In this document: piece after piece, positions 26,067 through 35,018 of the stretch
Numbering within the stretch: position 1 is the stretch's first letter
Layout of the letters: every line of letters begins with the position of its first letter
Assembly (NCBI RefSeq): GCF_000429985.1
Contig: NZ_AUCX01000019.1
Span: 1 to 64,000 of the forward strand
Direction: 5' to 3'
DNA: 64,000 nucleotides
Source: Maridesulfovibrio bastinii DSM 16055
GTDB lineage: Bacteria; Desulfobacterota; Desulfovibrionia; Desulfovibrionales; Desulfovibrionaceae
The notes under the pieces: model-generated
What the model was told of the DNA's origin: nothing
What the model saw: the letters and a program-made list of their open reading frames with translations, nothing else
The model's database searches: none
Made by a program: the position numbers and the translations under genes

Positions 26067-27344
26067 TCATTTTGAATACTGTTTACGCCATTCATCAAGA
26101 AACAGAATAGAAGTATCAAGGCTGCTTAATTCGCCCTGCTGCTGCCGTATGGCTTTAACCAGATCATCAAATCCAACAGCTGGAGAAAGACCCAGTTTAT
26201 CTAGCAGTTCCAGCACTTCCGATCTTAATTCTTCAGGAAAATCCGGCCCGAAAATTTCTTTTTCGTCTCTTACTTTAGGCCATCCGGGAATTCTTGCAGC
26301 GGTAAAGTCAATAAGCTTCTGCATGCGTGCCGCATAAGTATGATCTTTAAGAACTCTCATCCGCCCTTTTCTGGCTGTCAGTTCCCGTTCATCTTTATGG
26401 TTGAGATAATATTCTATTTTATGGTCAAGCTCATCAAGACTGTCAAAAACAGCAAGCTCATCATCAGCAAAGGCTTCAGGCATCAATTGTCTGCGGTCAA
26501 CAAGCTGAAATGCTCCGCACGCTGCAAGCTCAAAAGTTCTGGGGTTTATAAAATCACCACCGCTGACCAGTTTGTCGGTCTCAACAGAAGAATGCAGGTT
26601 AAGGTTTATTTTTGTAGCATTATAGATTTTTACACATTCTTCAGATGATATTCTGCGACCGCCAAGCTGAACATAAGGTTCAAGAACGTGATCCCCATCC
26701 CACTCAGTTCCCCAGATTTTAAGACCGTGGTGTATGAGCTTGCGGAAAGCCAGTCTCCGGTTGGGATACCCCGCTCCGAGAAATGAAACATCAGCTCCGT
26801 AAATTTTATTGTCTTCCGCACTTAAGCGGAATGGGAAATGAAAATCCGGCTGGGCCGCAAGCGGAAGATAGATTGAATTTTCAACCCCGACCTCTTTTAA
26901 GGCCGAGCTTAGCGGTTCCTTCTGGATAACCGCAAAAATATCATACAGAGGGGCAAAGGACTGCCAGTAGGTAAAAATTTTATAATCTTCAACAAACCAC
27001 ATCGCTGTGGTCACCTTATCACGGCGCAATCTTTTAAGTGCCTGCTGGCTGAGAGGAGCCTGAGCCATGCACAGAACCATATCCGGTTCAAAAGTTTCAA
27101 CTTTGGCAAGCACGGCATTGGAGAGCATCTGGAGAAAACTGTTCTGGAGATACTGATGTTTCTGTGAAGAAACCCGGAGATCATCAAGGGCATTGTAAGC
27201 AGCATTGAAAGCCGGTGCTTCAAATGTTTCAACCAGATGTCCAAGATCACTAAGACCACGGGCGCAGAACCTTCCTATGGGAAGAGACCCGCCGTAAAGC
27301 GGCAGAACAACAAGAATTCTAAGAGGCTTGGATTTTTTGTTCAT
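26067..27344 (-). CDS. CgeB-family glycosyltransferase
   Basis: 425 residues, GT-B fold. N-terminal half: ILVVLPLYGGSLPIGRFCARGL, then the long DMVLCMAQAPLSQQALKRL. C-terminal half: NATKINLNLHSS, GGDFINPRTFELAACGAFQL and LMPEAF, the donor-binding pattern of the CgeB/DUF3880 and glycosyl-transferase 1_2 group. No signal peptide, so it works in the cytosol. Starts 8 bases after a GT9 gene and is likely cotranscribed; such pairs decorate LPS or flagellin in desulfovibrios. The acceptor is unknown. Confidence 0.8.
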   Translation of the reverse strand: MNKKSKPLRILVVLPLYGGSLPIGRFCARGLSDLGHLVETFEAPAFNAAYNALDDLRVSSQKHQYLQNSFLQMLSNAVLAKVETFEPDMVLCMAQAPLSQQALKRLRRDKVTTAMWFVEDYKIFTYWQSFAPLYDIFAVIQKEPLSSALKEVGVENSIYLPLAAQPDFHFPFRLSAEDNKIYGADVSFLGAGYPNRRLAFRKLIHHGLKIWGTEWDGDHVLEPYVQLGGRRISSEECVKIYNATKINLNLHSSVETDKLVSGGDFINPRTFELAACGAFQLVDRRQLMPEAFADDELAVFDSLDELDHKIEYYLNHKDERELTARKGRMRVLKDHTYAARMQKLIDFTAARIPGWPKVRDEKEIFGPDFPEELRSEVLELLDKLGLSPAVGFDDLVKAIRQQQGELSSLDTSILFLDEWRKQYSK

Positions 27345-27352
27345 CTTTTACT

Positions 27353-28585
27353 TTAACTTTTTCGGTTAAAAGTTATCCAGTCTTTATCCCGGTAATATCT
27401 TTCAGCTATATCAAAAAAAGGTCCGTGTTGCGCCGGGTCCGCCAGTCCAAGGTGAGCGGCTAGAAAATCACGCATCCTCCGGCGTTCTTCAGCATAGGGC
27501 TCAGCTCCTCTGATTAAATTGAAGCGTACCCCCAGAGCATCGAATCCACTTTCGAAAAGAAACATATTTTCAGAAAGATGGGAAGGTTTTCCGGTTGCCG
27601 CATACCTTGAAGTTTCCCCGGATTTAAAAGCATCAAGACAGGCAATCTGATTGGGACAGGGAGCTGATTCAAGACAGGGAGCGCAGGGTGCAGAGCTTTG
27701 AAGAATACGATGGCCCTCCCCGTAAGGTCCTGTTTCTGTAACCCATGCCGAAGACAGGAAAAAAGCTGTAACCGGGATGCCGAGATGGGCGGCAAGATGC
27801 ATTGTTCCGGTATCCGGGGTCAGGATTCTGTCCAGTCCCGATACAATTTCATAAAGATCAGCCCAGTCTGTTTTACCTGCGAGATTGATTACATCACCGG
27901 AGAATGATTTCGGCAGAGCCTGTTTAAGTTTTGCACCACTTTCTTTTTCAGCACTGCTCCCAAGCAGAAAAACTTTTTTGTTTGCGGCTGAAGACCGGGC
28001 CGCTCCGATAATCGGGACCAGAACATTTATCGGTAGTGATCTTCGTGATTCTCTGCCGGAAAGAACCACTCCGATTCCACCGCCTTTAGCTTCGGGAACA
28101 GGGTTAACATCCTGCGGTGCAATCATTTTATCGGCAAATGCGGCCCAGTAATCCACAAGATTAATTCCGCAGCGTCTGTTTGCAGAGAATCTAAAAGCTA
28201 ATTCAATCCACGGACTTTTCAATTCCTGACCGTTTTCAAGCCTGTATCCGACAACTTTGGCCGGATTAAATAATGCTGAAACAGCATAGTTCATGGCTGA
28301 AAAATTAAGATTATAAACTCTGTCGAAGTTAATTCCGGAGACTTGATCAAATGTTTTGCGGTTTTCAATAAGCACCCGCCATGTGTCAGCAGTTGAAATA
28401 GCCGAACCATGTGAAATTATGGAATGTATGACCACGTCAGGATAGACAAGCCCGGCAAGTTTTTTAAGTGAACGGTCAATCATCAGATGAACTTCACTAC
28501 CCTGCCTTTGCAGGCTCAGGACAAGTCGTTTGGTCTGAATCAGATCTCCAAAGCGAGTCAGTTGGACTACCAGTTCACGTTTCAT
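27353..28585 (-). CDS. glycosyltransferase family 9 (heptosyltransferase-like)
   Basis: 410 residues. N-terminal LVVQLTRFGDLIQTKRLVLSL is the GT9 opening, and TPDTGTMHLAAHLGIPVTAFF is the donor-sugar loop common to ADP-heptose:LPS heptosyltransferases. A Cys-rich strip (APCAPCLESAPCPNQIACLD) follows the loop, as often seen in the desulfovibrio members. Cytosolic face of the inner membrane is the usual site. Divergent from the siroheme gene with 129 bases between starts. True heptose use is not shown. Confidence 0.85.
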   Translation of the reverse strand: MKRELVVQLTRFGDLIQTKRLVLSLQRQGSEVHLMIDRSLKKLAGLVYPDVVIHSIISHGSAISTADTWRVLIENRKTFDQVSGINFDRVYNLNFSAMNYAVSALFNPAKVVGYRLENGQELKSPWIELAFRFSANRRCGINLVDYWAAFADKMIAPQDVNPVPEAKGGGIGVVLSGRESRRSLPINVLVPIIGAARSSAANKKVFLLGSSAEKESGAKLKQALPKSFSGDVINLAGKTDWADLYEIVSGLDRILTPDTGTMHLAAHLGIPVTAFFLSSAWVTETGPYGEGHRILQSSAPCAPCLESAPCPNQIACLDAFKSGETSRYAATGKPSHLSENMFLFESGFDALGVRFNLIRGAEPYAEERRRMRDFLAAHLGLADPAQHGPFFDIAERYYRDKDWITFNRKS

Positions 28586-28714
28586 AATTATCCTGCAAAA
28601 GTAAAAGATTTTTACAGGTGAATAAATTTATCACCAGCTATTTTGTTCTATTTATCCGACAATTTGTCTTTTGTCATTTTACAACCCCTACCACCCCCTG
28701 CTATAAGCACCGTT

Positions 28715-29392
28715 ATGAATTGTTATCCTGTTTTCCTCAATCTGAAAAATCGCGATGCTTTAGTTGTCGGCGCCGGAAAGGTCGGCCTGCGTAAAATTTC
28801 TTCTTTAATAGAAGGAGGAGTCCGCGAAGTTCTTGTTATCGACAACGCCCCTGAATCCGATGAATTATATGCCCTCAAACAATCCGGAAAGGTTAGGTTT
28901 GAAAGCCGTGATTTCAGAGCTGAGGATATTGAAAAAAAATTTCTGGTGATAGCAGCAACCAGCAATAAAGATTTAAATAAACATATCAATGAGCTGTGTA
29001 ACAATGAACAGATTTTATGTAATATAGTTGATGATCCTGAGTCCGGGAGCTTCATTGTCCCGGCCTCCATAAGGCGCGGAGAAATGACCATTGCAGTCTC
29101 GACCGGTGGTAACAGCCCGGCATTCGCGCGGATTGTCCGTCGAGAGCTTGAAGATACTTTCGGTGAGCATTACGGTTTTTTTCTTACAATTATGGGCAGG
29201 CTGCGGCCTTTGGTCCTTGACCTCGGTCAGGAAACAAGCCAAAACACCGCTTTGTTCAGACAACTTGCTTCATCCTCACTTCTTGATGCCCTTGAAGATA
29301 AGGATAAGGCAAAAGTGATTGAAATTCTGAATAAAAACCTGCCGGACGAACTTAGCATACATATTCCGGAGTTACTTGATGGCCTTGTTTGA
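28715..29392 (+). CDS. precorrin-2 dehydrogenase (siroheme synthase N-terminal type)
   Basis: 225 residues from ATG 28715; a longer frame from 28643 adds no conserved residues. YPVFLNLKNRDALVVGAGKVGLRKI is the NAD-binding Rossmann opening of CysG-N/Met8p/SirC; VDDPESGSFIVPASIRRGEMTIAVSTGGNSPA is the family fingerprint. It oxidises precorrin-2 to sirohydrochlorin, for siroheme (dissimilatory sulfite reductase) and the siroheme-dependent heme route. Overlaps the ccsA-like start by 14 bases; hemA follows, forming a tetrapyrrole operon. Confidence 0.93.
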   Translation: MNCYPVFLNLKNRDALVVGAGKVGLRKISSLIEGGVREVLVIDNAPESDELYALKQSGKVRFESRDFRAEDIEKKFLVIAATSNKDLNKHINELCNNEQILCNIVDDPESGSFIVPASIRRGEMTIAVSTGGNSPAFARIVRRELEDTFGEHYGFFLTIMGRLRPLVLDLGQETSQNTALFRQLASSSLLDALEDKDKAKVIEILNKNLPDELSIHIPELLDGLV

Positions 29393-30206
29393 GATTTTAC
29401 AATATGTGATTATCGGTCTCTATCTGGTCGGTACGGGAGCTTTCCTTGCCGGAAGCCTTGTTTCCCGTAATTCACTGATCAGAGTGGGGAATATTTTTGC
29501 CGTTCTGGGTTTCATTATGCATACCGTGGACCTTACTGTTGCGGTTACATTGTATCATGAAACAGTTCTGGACGGCGGGTACTTCTATTACAGCATACTG
29601 GGATGGGGACTCATCCTTGTATATTTCTTTTTCTGGTGGAAATTCCGCAACACCTTTTTTGCGCTGACGGCTTCACCTCTGGCGCTGTTGCTCTTTATTT
29701 CCTCGCTCGCGGCTCAAAGTCTTAAGGTAACCCTGCCCAAACATCTGGCCGGGCTGTTTATCGGCCTGCATATCGGAACCATATTCGTGAGTATTGCCCT
29801 TATGGCTATGGCTGCCGGTGCCGGGGCTGCTTTTCTCTATCTTAACAACAAGATAAAGAGCAAAGCCGCTATTTCCGGTTTCGGCAAGGATATGCCTTCG
29901 CTTAATTCGTTTGACAGAATTAACCATTGGGCCATAGTTGTCGGCTTTCCGCTCTATACCCTTGGTCTGGCTGCAGGATTTCTCTGGGCCAGAAGCGTTT
30001 ACAAGCAGATGTTCTCCTGGGACCCAAAGGAAATTGTAACCCTTGTTGTCTGGTTTCTCTTCGCGTTTCTTTTTCATCAGCGCATAGCTCTGGGATGGAA
30101 GGGAAGAAAACCGGCCATGCTTGTCATTATCGTTTTTGTAATTACTATGGTGTCACTCTGGGGCATCAACTTTTTCATGAATACACATCATAGCTTTAAG
30201 CCGTAG
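29379..30206 (+). CDS. CcsA/HemX-family membrane protein
   Basis: 275 residues with about eight transmembrane helices (segments near 6-25, 36-56, 70-90, 97-112, 124-150, 183-200, 212-232, 245-262). The motif FSWDPKEIVTLVVWFLFAF is the tryptophan-rich periplasmic WD motif that handles heme in the CcsA/CcmC family, and conserved histidines are present (HTVDL, GLHIG, FHQR). HemX-like copies beside hemA can limit GluTR level, while CcsA copies assemble cytochrome c. Both roles are possible here. Overlaps the gene before, and hemA starts 3 bases after. Confidence 0.85.
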   Translation: MALFEILQYVIIGLYLVGTGAFLAGSLVSRNSLIRVGNIFAVLGFIMHTVDLTVAVTLYHETVLDGGYFYYSILGWGLILVYFFFWWKFRNTFFALTASPLALLLFISSLAAQSLKVTLPKHLAGLFIGLHIGTIFVSIALMAMAAGAGAAFLYLNNKIKSKAAISGFGKDMPSLNSFDRINHWAIVVGFPLYTLGLAAGFLWARSVYKQMFSWDPKEIVTLVVWFLFAFLFHQRIALGWKGRKPAMLVIIVFVITMVSLWGINFFMNTHHSFKP

Positions 30207-30209
30207 AAA

Positions 30210-31538
30210 ATGGATCAAAATATTTATCTGATAGGACTCAACCACCACACTGCCGGGGTGGATGTCCGTGAACGCTACGCCCTTACAAATGTTGAAAACT
30301 TTGAAAAAGGGCTGATGAAGGTTCCCGGAGTTAGAGAAGTCATGGCTCTTTCAACCTGTAACAGGGTTGAAGTCGTTGTTGTCGGGGAAGTGGAGCTTAA
30401 ACAGGACAGCATTTACCAGTACTGGTCTGGAAAATGTTGTGGTGATGCTTCCTGCCTTGAAGAAAATTCGTACATATATCGCGGAATTGATGCTGTGCGC
30501 CACCTTTTTGAGGTCGCCTCAAGTCTTGATTCCATGATTATCGGCGAACCACAGATTCTGGGACAGCTCAAAAAATCATACCGCAATGCTGTTGAAGAAG
30601 GCTCCGCAGGGACCATTATCAACAGAATTCTGCACAAAGCTTTTTTTGTTGCCAAACGGGTTCGTACCGAGACCGATATCGCTTCAAGCGCAGTGTCCAT
30701 AAGTTATGCCGCGGTTGAACTTGCCAAAAAGATTTTTGGTGATCTCAAAGGCCATCAGGCGATGCTCATCGGTGCCGGAGAAATGGCTGAACTGGCTGTA
30801 GCCCATCTTAAACGCTACGGCGTTGAGAAAGTTCTCATTGCCAACAGAACTTTCGCCAGCGCTCAGGAACTGGCCGAATGTATGGACGGTGAGGCTGTAC
30901 CGTTTGAAGATCTTTACATGCATGTCGGGGATTCCGATATCATAATAAGCTCGACCGGTGCTCCTTATGCAGTCATCAAAGCCAAAGAAATGAAAAAGGT
31001 TCTGCGCAAGCGCAAGAATCGTCCTATGTTTTTTATTGATATTGCTGTGCCCAGAGATATTGATCCGGATGTAAACTCACTGGATAATGTTTATCTCTAT
31101 GATATAGATGATCTTAAAGATGTTGTTGAAGAAAACCGCGCCCAGCGCATGGACGAAGCTGTAAAAGCTAAAAACATAGTTCATGGTGAAGCGGAACATT
31201 TCTCAGGGTGGTTGAAATCACTTGATCTGCAACCGACCATTGTTGATCTTTTTTCCCGCGCAGACAATGTCGCCCACAAAGAACTTGCCAAGACCGTTAA
31301 AAGGCTGGGAATCAAAGATGAAGAAACCCTGCTGGCCCTTGAAACTCTGGCAACATCAATTGGTAAAAAGCTGCTGCACGAACCGGTTTCATTCTTGAAA
31401 CGCAGAACGGAAGAAGAAGGTGCGGCTGAAAGATTTGTGGACCTCGCCCGCAGAATGTTCAATCTGGACAATGAAACGATTCCTACTAACGCCCATTGCA
31501 ACCGCAAGAAAAACTGTTGCCGCAAGGATGAAGGTTAG
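30210..31538 (+). CDS. hemA: glutamyl-tRNA reductase
   Basis: 442 residues. Catalytic Cys in LSTCNRVEVV (residue about 50), MIIGEPQILGQLK, NADPH domain with LIGAGEMAELAVAHL, DIAVPRDIDPDV, and the C-terminal dimerisation helix. It makes glutamate-1-semialdehyde from Glu-tRNA, the first step to all tetrapyrroles. A Cys/Lys-rich tail (NAHCNRKKNCCRKDEG) is unusual and could be a redox or metal-dependent stability element; that is speculation. A short gene begins 6 bases after. Confidence 0.95.
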   Translation: MDQNIYLIGLNHHTAGVDVRERYALTNVENFEKGLMKVPGVREVMALSTCNRVEVVVVGEVELKQDSIYQYWSGKCCGDASCLEENSYIYRGIDAVRHLFEVASSLDSMIIGEPQILGQLKKSYRNAVEEGSAGTIINRILHKAFFVAKRVRTETDIASSAVSISYAAVELAKKIFGDLKGHQAMLIGAGEMAELAVAHLKRYGVEKVLIANRTFASAQELAECMDGEAVPFEDLYMHVGDSDIIISSTGAPYAVIKAKEMKKVLRKRKNRPMFFIDIAVPRDIDPDVNSLDNVYLYDIDDLKDVVEENRAQRMDEAVKAKNIVHGEAEHFSGWLKSLDLQPTIVDLFSRADNVAHKELAKTVKRLGIKDEETLLALETLATSIGKKLLHEPVSFLKRRTEEEGAAERFVDLARRMFNLDNETIPTNAHCNRKKNCCRKDEG

Positions 31539-31544
31539 CTGGCT

Positions 31545-31880
31545 ATGAAAAATTATTTCATCGATGAACTTTATGAAGAAGATATAGTCAAGATCACTGA
31601 AGCTTTGACCGAACTCGGCTTTAAAGGCTCAATTGAAGGCATTTTTTATCTGCCGGTTCCTCCGAATCTTCTTCAGCCTGAACAGCTGGACCACCATGAT
31701 GCATGCGGTCCCTATTTTATGGCTCTGGAAACCATGCCCGGAGCTTTGAAAATGGAATTACTGGTCCGCGCGCGTAATAAAATGCGTTGTTCATGTGTTT
31801 GTTATGCCAATAAAGAGCAGAGAAACCACATGATCAATTATCTGGATGATTTTTTGAAAGATCTTGGAATCGTAATTTAA
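31545..31880 (+). CDS. conserved-looking small protein in the hemA-tilS operon
   Basis: 111 residues, no membrane segment. Contains ELYEEDIVKITEALTELGFK, YLPVPPNLLQPEQLDHHDACGPYFMALE and MRCSCVCYANKEQR, with four cysteines overall, of which a CSC pair is close together. Sits 6 bases after hemA and 9 before tilS, so it is translated as part of the operon. The near-neutral alpha/beta composition suggests a small soluble domain. I do not recognise the family. Confidence 0.65.
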   Translation: MKNYFIDELYEEDIVKITEALTELGFKGSIEGIFYLPVPPNLLQPEQLDHHDACGPYFMALETMPGALKMELLVRARNKMRCSCVCYANKEQRNHMINYLDDFLKDLGIVI

Positions 31881-31889
31881 TTTATTCTC

Positions 31890-32924
31890 ATGGATTACAG
31901 CTCCCTGCCGCGGAAAATAAAAGAGCTGTCCTCTGGATGGGCTCGTTTTTGTCTGGAAGTTGAAAAGTCAGGCACAAAATCATGCGGTAAAAAATTCAGC
32001 GAATATACAAATATTGTAGCTGTTTCCGGTGGAGCTGATTCAACCGCCCTTCTGCTTATCTCAGAACTGCTGGCCCGGAAATCAGGGGGCAGGGTTATCT
32101 GTGCCAGTGTTGATCACGGGCTGAGAGCCGAGTCTGCTGAGGAGGTGGACTTTGTTGCTGCGCTCTGCTCTGAACTCGACATTACGTTCAGGCTGCTGCG
32201 TACTGATGCGGCCGAATTTGCACGCCTTAACGGAATCGGGATTGAAGAAGCCGGCAGAAAATTGCGGTATGATTTTTTTTCCGGCCTGCGTGAAGAATTC
32301 AATGCGGAATTTCTGCTGACAGCGCATCATCAGGGTGATCTCAGCGAAGATATCATCATGCGTATGCTGCGTGGGACAGGATGGCCGGCCCTTGGTGGCA
32401 TGCCGGCTTATGATTCCGGCCGCAAACTTTTGCGCCCGCTGTTAAACTGCTCCAAAAAAGAGCTTATAAATTTTCTGGTTGAACACGGCTGTGAATGGCG
32501 TGAGGATAAATCGAACACCGATTTAAATTATACCAGAAACCGCATCCGCAACTGCATTCTACCCCTTTTAATTGAAGAGAATCCCAACTTGGAATCAGGG
32601 CTGCACCGTCTGCATGAACAGGCTGAACTTGATGCCGATTTTTTTAAGTCGGAAATTGAGAAGCTTGTTGCCGGTCTTGAATCTTCAGGCCGTGAAATCA
32701 TTGTGCCTAAAAGAACTATCGCTAATCTGCATCCGGCCCTGCTATGCCGGTTTTTTAAAAAAATACTCGATAATTTAGGTCCGGGACAGGCTCTTTACGA
32801 AAGCATCAATATGCTCGTAAAAGCTGTTGCCGAAAAAAAAACCGGCAAAATATTTCAGTTCCCGGGTGATAAGAGTGCCGAAATCAAAAGAAATTCGGTT
32901 GTTTTCAAACCAGATTCGAGATGA
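31890..32924 (+). CDS. tilS: tRNA(Ile)-lysidine synthase
   Basis: 344 residues. PP-loop VAVSGGADSTALLL (residue about 45), SVDHGLRAES, AHHQGDLSEDIIMRMLRGTG, and EDKSNTDLNYTRNRIRNCILP. These are the TilS signatures. It converts C34 of tRNA-Ile(CAU) to lysidine, so the tRNA reads AUA. Length is shorter than the E. coli enzyme (432), with a reduced C-terminal domain, common in many bacteria. Ends the hemA operon; adk follows 70 bases later. Confidence 0.93.
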   Translation: MDYSSLPRKIKELSSGWARFCLEVEKSGTKSCGKKFSEYTNIVAVSGGADSTALLLISELLARKSGGRVICASVDHGLRAESAEEVDFVAALCSELDITFRLLRTDAAEFARLNGIGIEEAGRKLRYDFFSGLREEFNAEFLLTAHHQGDLSEDIIMRMLRGTGWPALGGMPAYDSGRKLLRPLLNCSKKELINFLVEHGCEWREDKSNTDLNYTRNRIRNCILPLLIEENPNLESGLHRLHEQAELDADFFKSEIEKLVAGLESSGREIIVPKRTIANLHPALLCRFFKKILDNLGPGQALYESINMLVKAVAEKKTGKIFQFPGDKSAEIKRNSVVFKPDSR

Positions 32925-32994
32925 CCATTGACAGGCGTTTGATCAGGGTTTAAACCTTGTGAAATTTGTTACTAATTCTTTAGGAGGACTACAG

Positions 32995-33666
32995 GTGAAT
33001 ATTCTTATTTTCGGACCTAACGGCAGTGGTAAAGGAACTCAGGGTGCCCTGGTAAAGAAAAAATACAACCTTGATCACATTGAATCCGGCGCTATCTTCC
33101 GTAAACATATCGGCGGTGGAACCGAACTCGGACTCAAGGCAAAAGAATACATCGACAAAGGTGAACTCGTTCCTGACGACATCACCATTCCTATGGTTCT
33201 TGAAGTTCTCCAGTCCTCTGATGCCGAAGGCTGGCTCCTCGACGGTTTCCCCCGTTCTATCGTTCAGGCTGAAAAGCTTTGGGAAGCTCTGCAGAAAGAC
33301 GGTGTAAAACTCGACTACGTAATTGAAATTCTTCTTCCCCGCGAAGTTGCTAAAAACCGTATCATGGGCCGTCGCCTCTGCGCTAACGATCCTAACCACC
33401 CCAACAACAAGTTCATTGATGCCATTAAACCTGATGGTGACAAATGCCGCGTATGTGGTGGAGACCTGACCGAACGTGCTGACGATCAGGACGAAGGCGC
33501 AATCAACAAACGTCACGATATTTACTACGATGACAAGACCGGAACCCTCGCTGGCGCATACTTCTACAAAGATCTCGCTGCTAAAGAAGGTTTCAAATAC
33601 ATCGAACTGAATGGTGAAGGCACCATTGATTCCATCAAGGAAACTCTGATTTCCCAGCTCGATTAG
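32995..33666 (+). CDS. adk: adenylate kinase with Desulfovibrio-type metal site
   Basis: 223 residues from GTG 32995, which has AGGAGG 7 bases upstream; the longer frame from 32959 is not supported. P-loop GPNGSGKGTQ, LLDGFPRSIVQAE, and LID domain RRLCANDPNHPNN ... KCRVCGGDLTERADD. The LID carries Cys129-X5-His135-X15-Cys151-X2-Cys154, the zinc/cobalt/iron site described for the Desulfovibrio gigas enzyme, rather than the four-Cys site of Gram-positives. It interconverts ATP, AMP and ADP, which is essential for sulfate activation that releases AMP. Own terminator downstream. Confidence 0.96.
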   Translation: MNILIFGPNGSGKGTQGALVKKKYNLDHIESGAIFRKHIGGGTELGLKAKEYIDKGELVPDDITIPMVLEVLQSSDAEGWLLDGFPRSIVQAEKLWEALQKDGVKLDYVIEILLPREVAKNRIMGRRLCANDPNHPNNKFIDAIKPDGDKCRVCGGDLTERADDQDEGAINKRHDIYYDDKTGTLAGAYFYKDLAAKEGFKYIELNGEGTIDSIKETLISQLD

Positions 33667-33686
33667 TCTGTTATTTTCATATTGTT

Positions 33687-33727
33687 AAAAAAAGCTCCAT
33701 TCTACTTTCAGGATGGAGCTTTTTTAT
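33687..33727 (+). terminator. Rho-independent terminator after adk
   Basis: aaaagctccat (33690-33700) pairs with atggagctttt (33713-33723), followed by a T-run and preceded by an A-run. Could also stop the convergent HxlR gene. Confidence 0.9.
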
Positions 33728-33772
33728 TTCCTATGTCCAGTCCGAAAATAGGTTTACACCAAAAATCAAATC

Positions 33773-34141
33773 TTAATCAGAACTGTTTTTTAACGACTCT
33801 TCCTCAATGTTGATCTGCTCTTCTCCCCATTTATACAAATTGTGCATGGCCGGTAACAGCTCCGCGCCTCTTACAGTTAGTGAATATTCCACATGAGGCG
33901 GGATTTCATCAAACTGCTTTCTTGAAATCAGACCGCTTTTTTCCAGATCTTTAAGACATTTGGTCAACATCATATTGGTGATTCCGTGAACGGATCTGCG
34001 CAGTTCATTGTACCTTACTGATCCATTTTCAGAAAGACTCCACAAAATAGGCATTTTCCATTTGCCGCCGATAATTTCAAGAGTTCTGATTATGGGGCAC
34101 TTGCAGTCATAAATGGACATTGTTTTCTTATTTTTAGTCAT
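33773..34141 (-). CDS. HxlR-family transcriptional regulator
   Basis: 122 residues. CPIIRTLEIIGGKWKMPILW with the single N-terminal cysteine context, YNELRRSVHGITNMMLTKCLKDLEKSGLI (winged helix) and EYSLTVRGAELLPAMHNLYKWG are the HxlR family core. Members such as YodB, HypR and QorR sense quinones, aldehydes or disulfide stress through an N-terminal Cys; here Cys is in DCKCPIIR, with two candidate cysteines. Divergent from the flavoprotein gene (142 bases), its probable target. Confidence 0.9.
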   Translation of the reverse strand: MTKNKKTMSIYDCKCPIIRTLEIIGGKWKMPILWSLSENGSVRYNELRRSVHGITNMMLTKCLKDLEKSGLISRKQFDEIPPHVEYSLTVRGAELLPAMHNLYKWGEEQINIEEESLKNSSD

Positions 34142-34203
34142 AAAATTTACTGTCTGTTTTTAAAAAATCTTAAAAAAAGTTAAGGCAGAAAAAAATGAGT
34201 ATC

Positions 34204-34248
34204 TACCATTAGGTTCCTGAATTTGATAAAGCTAATGATCAATTGGTA
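34204..34248. promoter_or_regulatory. candidate operator between HxlR gene and flavoprotein gene
   Basis: Inverted elements in the divergent gap: cattag (34207-34212) against ctaatg (34232-34237), and an outer tacca (34204-34208) against tggta (34244-34248). The placement suits an HxlR-type dimer site. The arms are short and spacing is uneven, so this is a suggestion. Confidence 0.35.
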
Positions 34249-34283
34249 ATTTTCAACCCTCAATTTAAATTCAAGGAGATAAA

Positions 34284-34934
34284 ATGAAATATTATGCAAT
34301 TAACGGCAGTCCCAGAAAAAAATGGAACACCGCGCAGATGCTGCAAAAAAGTCTGGATGGTATTAAATCCGTTGATGCTTCCAATGAAGTGGAGCTGATT
34401 CATTTATATGAATTAAATTTCAAACCCTGTATGAGCTGTTTTCTGTGTAAAAAAATAGATGGAAAAAGTTATGGAAAGTGTGGTTATAAGGATGAGCTGA
34501 GCCCGGTTCTTGAAAAACTGGCCACAGCGGATGGCATTATTTTCGGAAGTCCTATTTATTTAGGAAGTACTTCAGGTTACATGCGTTCATTCCTTGAAAG
34601 ATTGCTTTTCCAGTATCTTGTTTATGACAAGGAAAAAAGTTCACTGGCTCCCAAAAGAATGCCTACCGCATTCATCTACACCATGAATGTGACCAAAGAA
34701 ATTATGAACGAATTCAAATACCCCGAACGCCTTGGAGTTATGGATAATTTCATTGGCAGAATTCTTACTGATCCAGAAGTATTGTACGTCAATAATACTA
34801 TGCAGTTTACCGACTACTCAAAATACAAAACTGATGCTTTCTCCGAAAAGGACAAACGCGCTTACCGTGAAAAGTATTACGATGCAGACTGTGAAAAGGC
34901 CTTCAACCTCGGAATCTCCATGTGTAAAAAATAA
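34284..34934 (+). CDS. NADPH-dependent FMN reductase/iron-sulfur flavoprotein-like
   Basis: 216 residues. INGSPRKKWNTAQML is the FMN phosphate loop of the flavodoxin fold, then FKPCMSCFLCKKIDG with a CxxCxxC group as in iron-sulfur flavoproteins, DGIIFGSPIYLGSTSGYMRSFLERL (flavin-side loop). Probably a cytosolic flavin-dependent reductase of quinones, nitro compounds or disulfides. Starts after AAGGAG, divergent from HxlR; the pair looks like a stress-sensing reductase unit. A strong terminator follows. Confidence 0.85.
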   Translation: MKYYAINGSPRKKWNTAQMLQKSLDGIKSVDASNEVELIHLYELNFKPCMSCFLCKKIDGKSYGKCGYKDELSPVLEKLATADGIIFGSPIYLGSTSGYMRSFLERLLFQYLVYDKEKSSLAPKRMPTAFIYTMNVTKEIMNEFKYPERLGVMDNFIGRILTDPEVLYVNNTMQFTDYSKYKTDAFSEKDKRAYREKYYDADCEKAFNLGISMCKK

Positions 34935-34962
34935 ATAGAGCAAATAACTACTGCGAAAGTAG

Positions 34963-35000
34963 AAAAAAGGTCCGTTGTTTTTTAACAGCGGACCTTTTTA
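34963..35000. terminator. bidirectional Rho-independent terminator
   Basis: aaaaaggtccg (34964-34974) pairs with cggaccttttt (34989-34999), with weaker pairing inward (ttg against caa type). A and T tracts flank both arms. Shared by the flavoprotein and the convergent molybdopterin gene. Confidence 0.9.
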
Positions 35001-35018
35001 TTTGGAATAATTTAGCGG

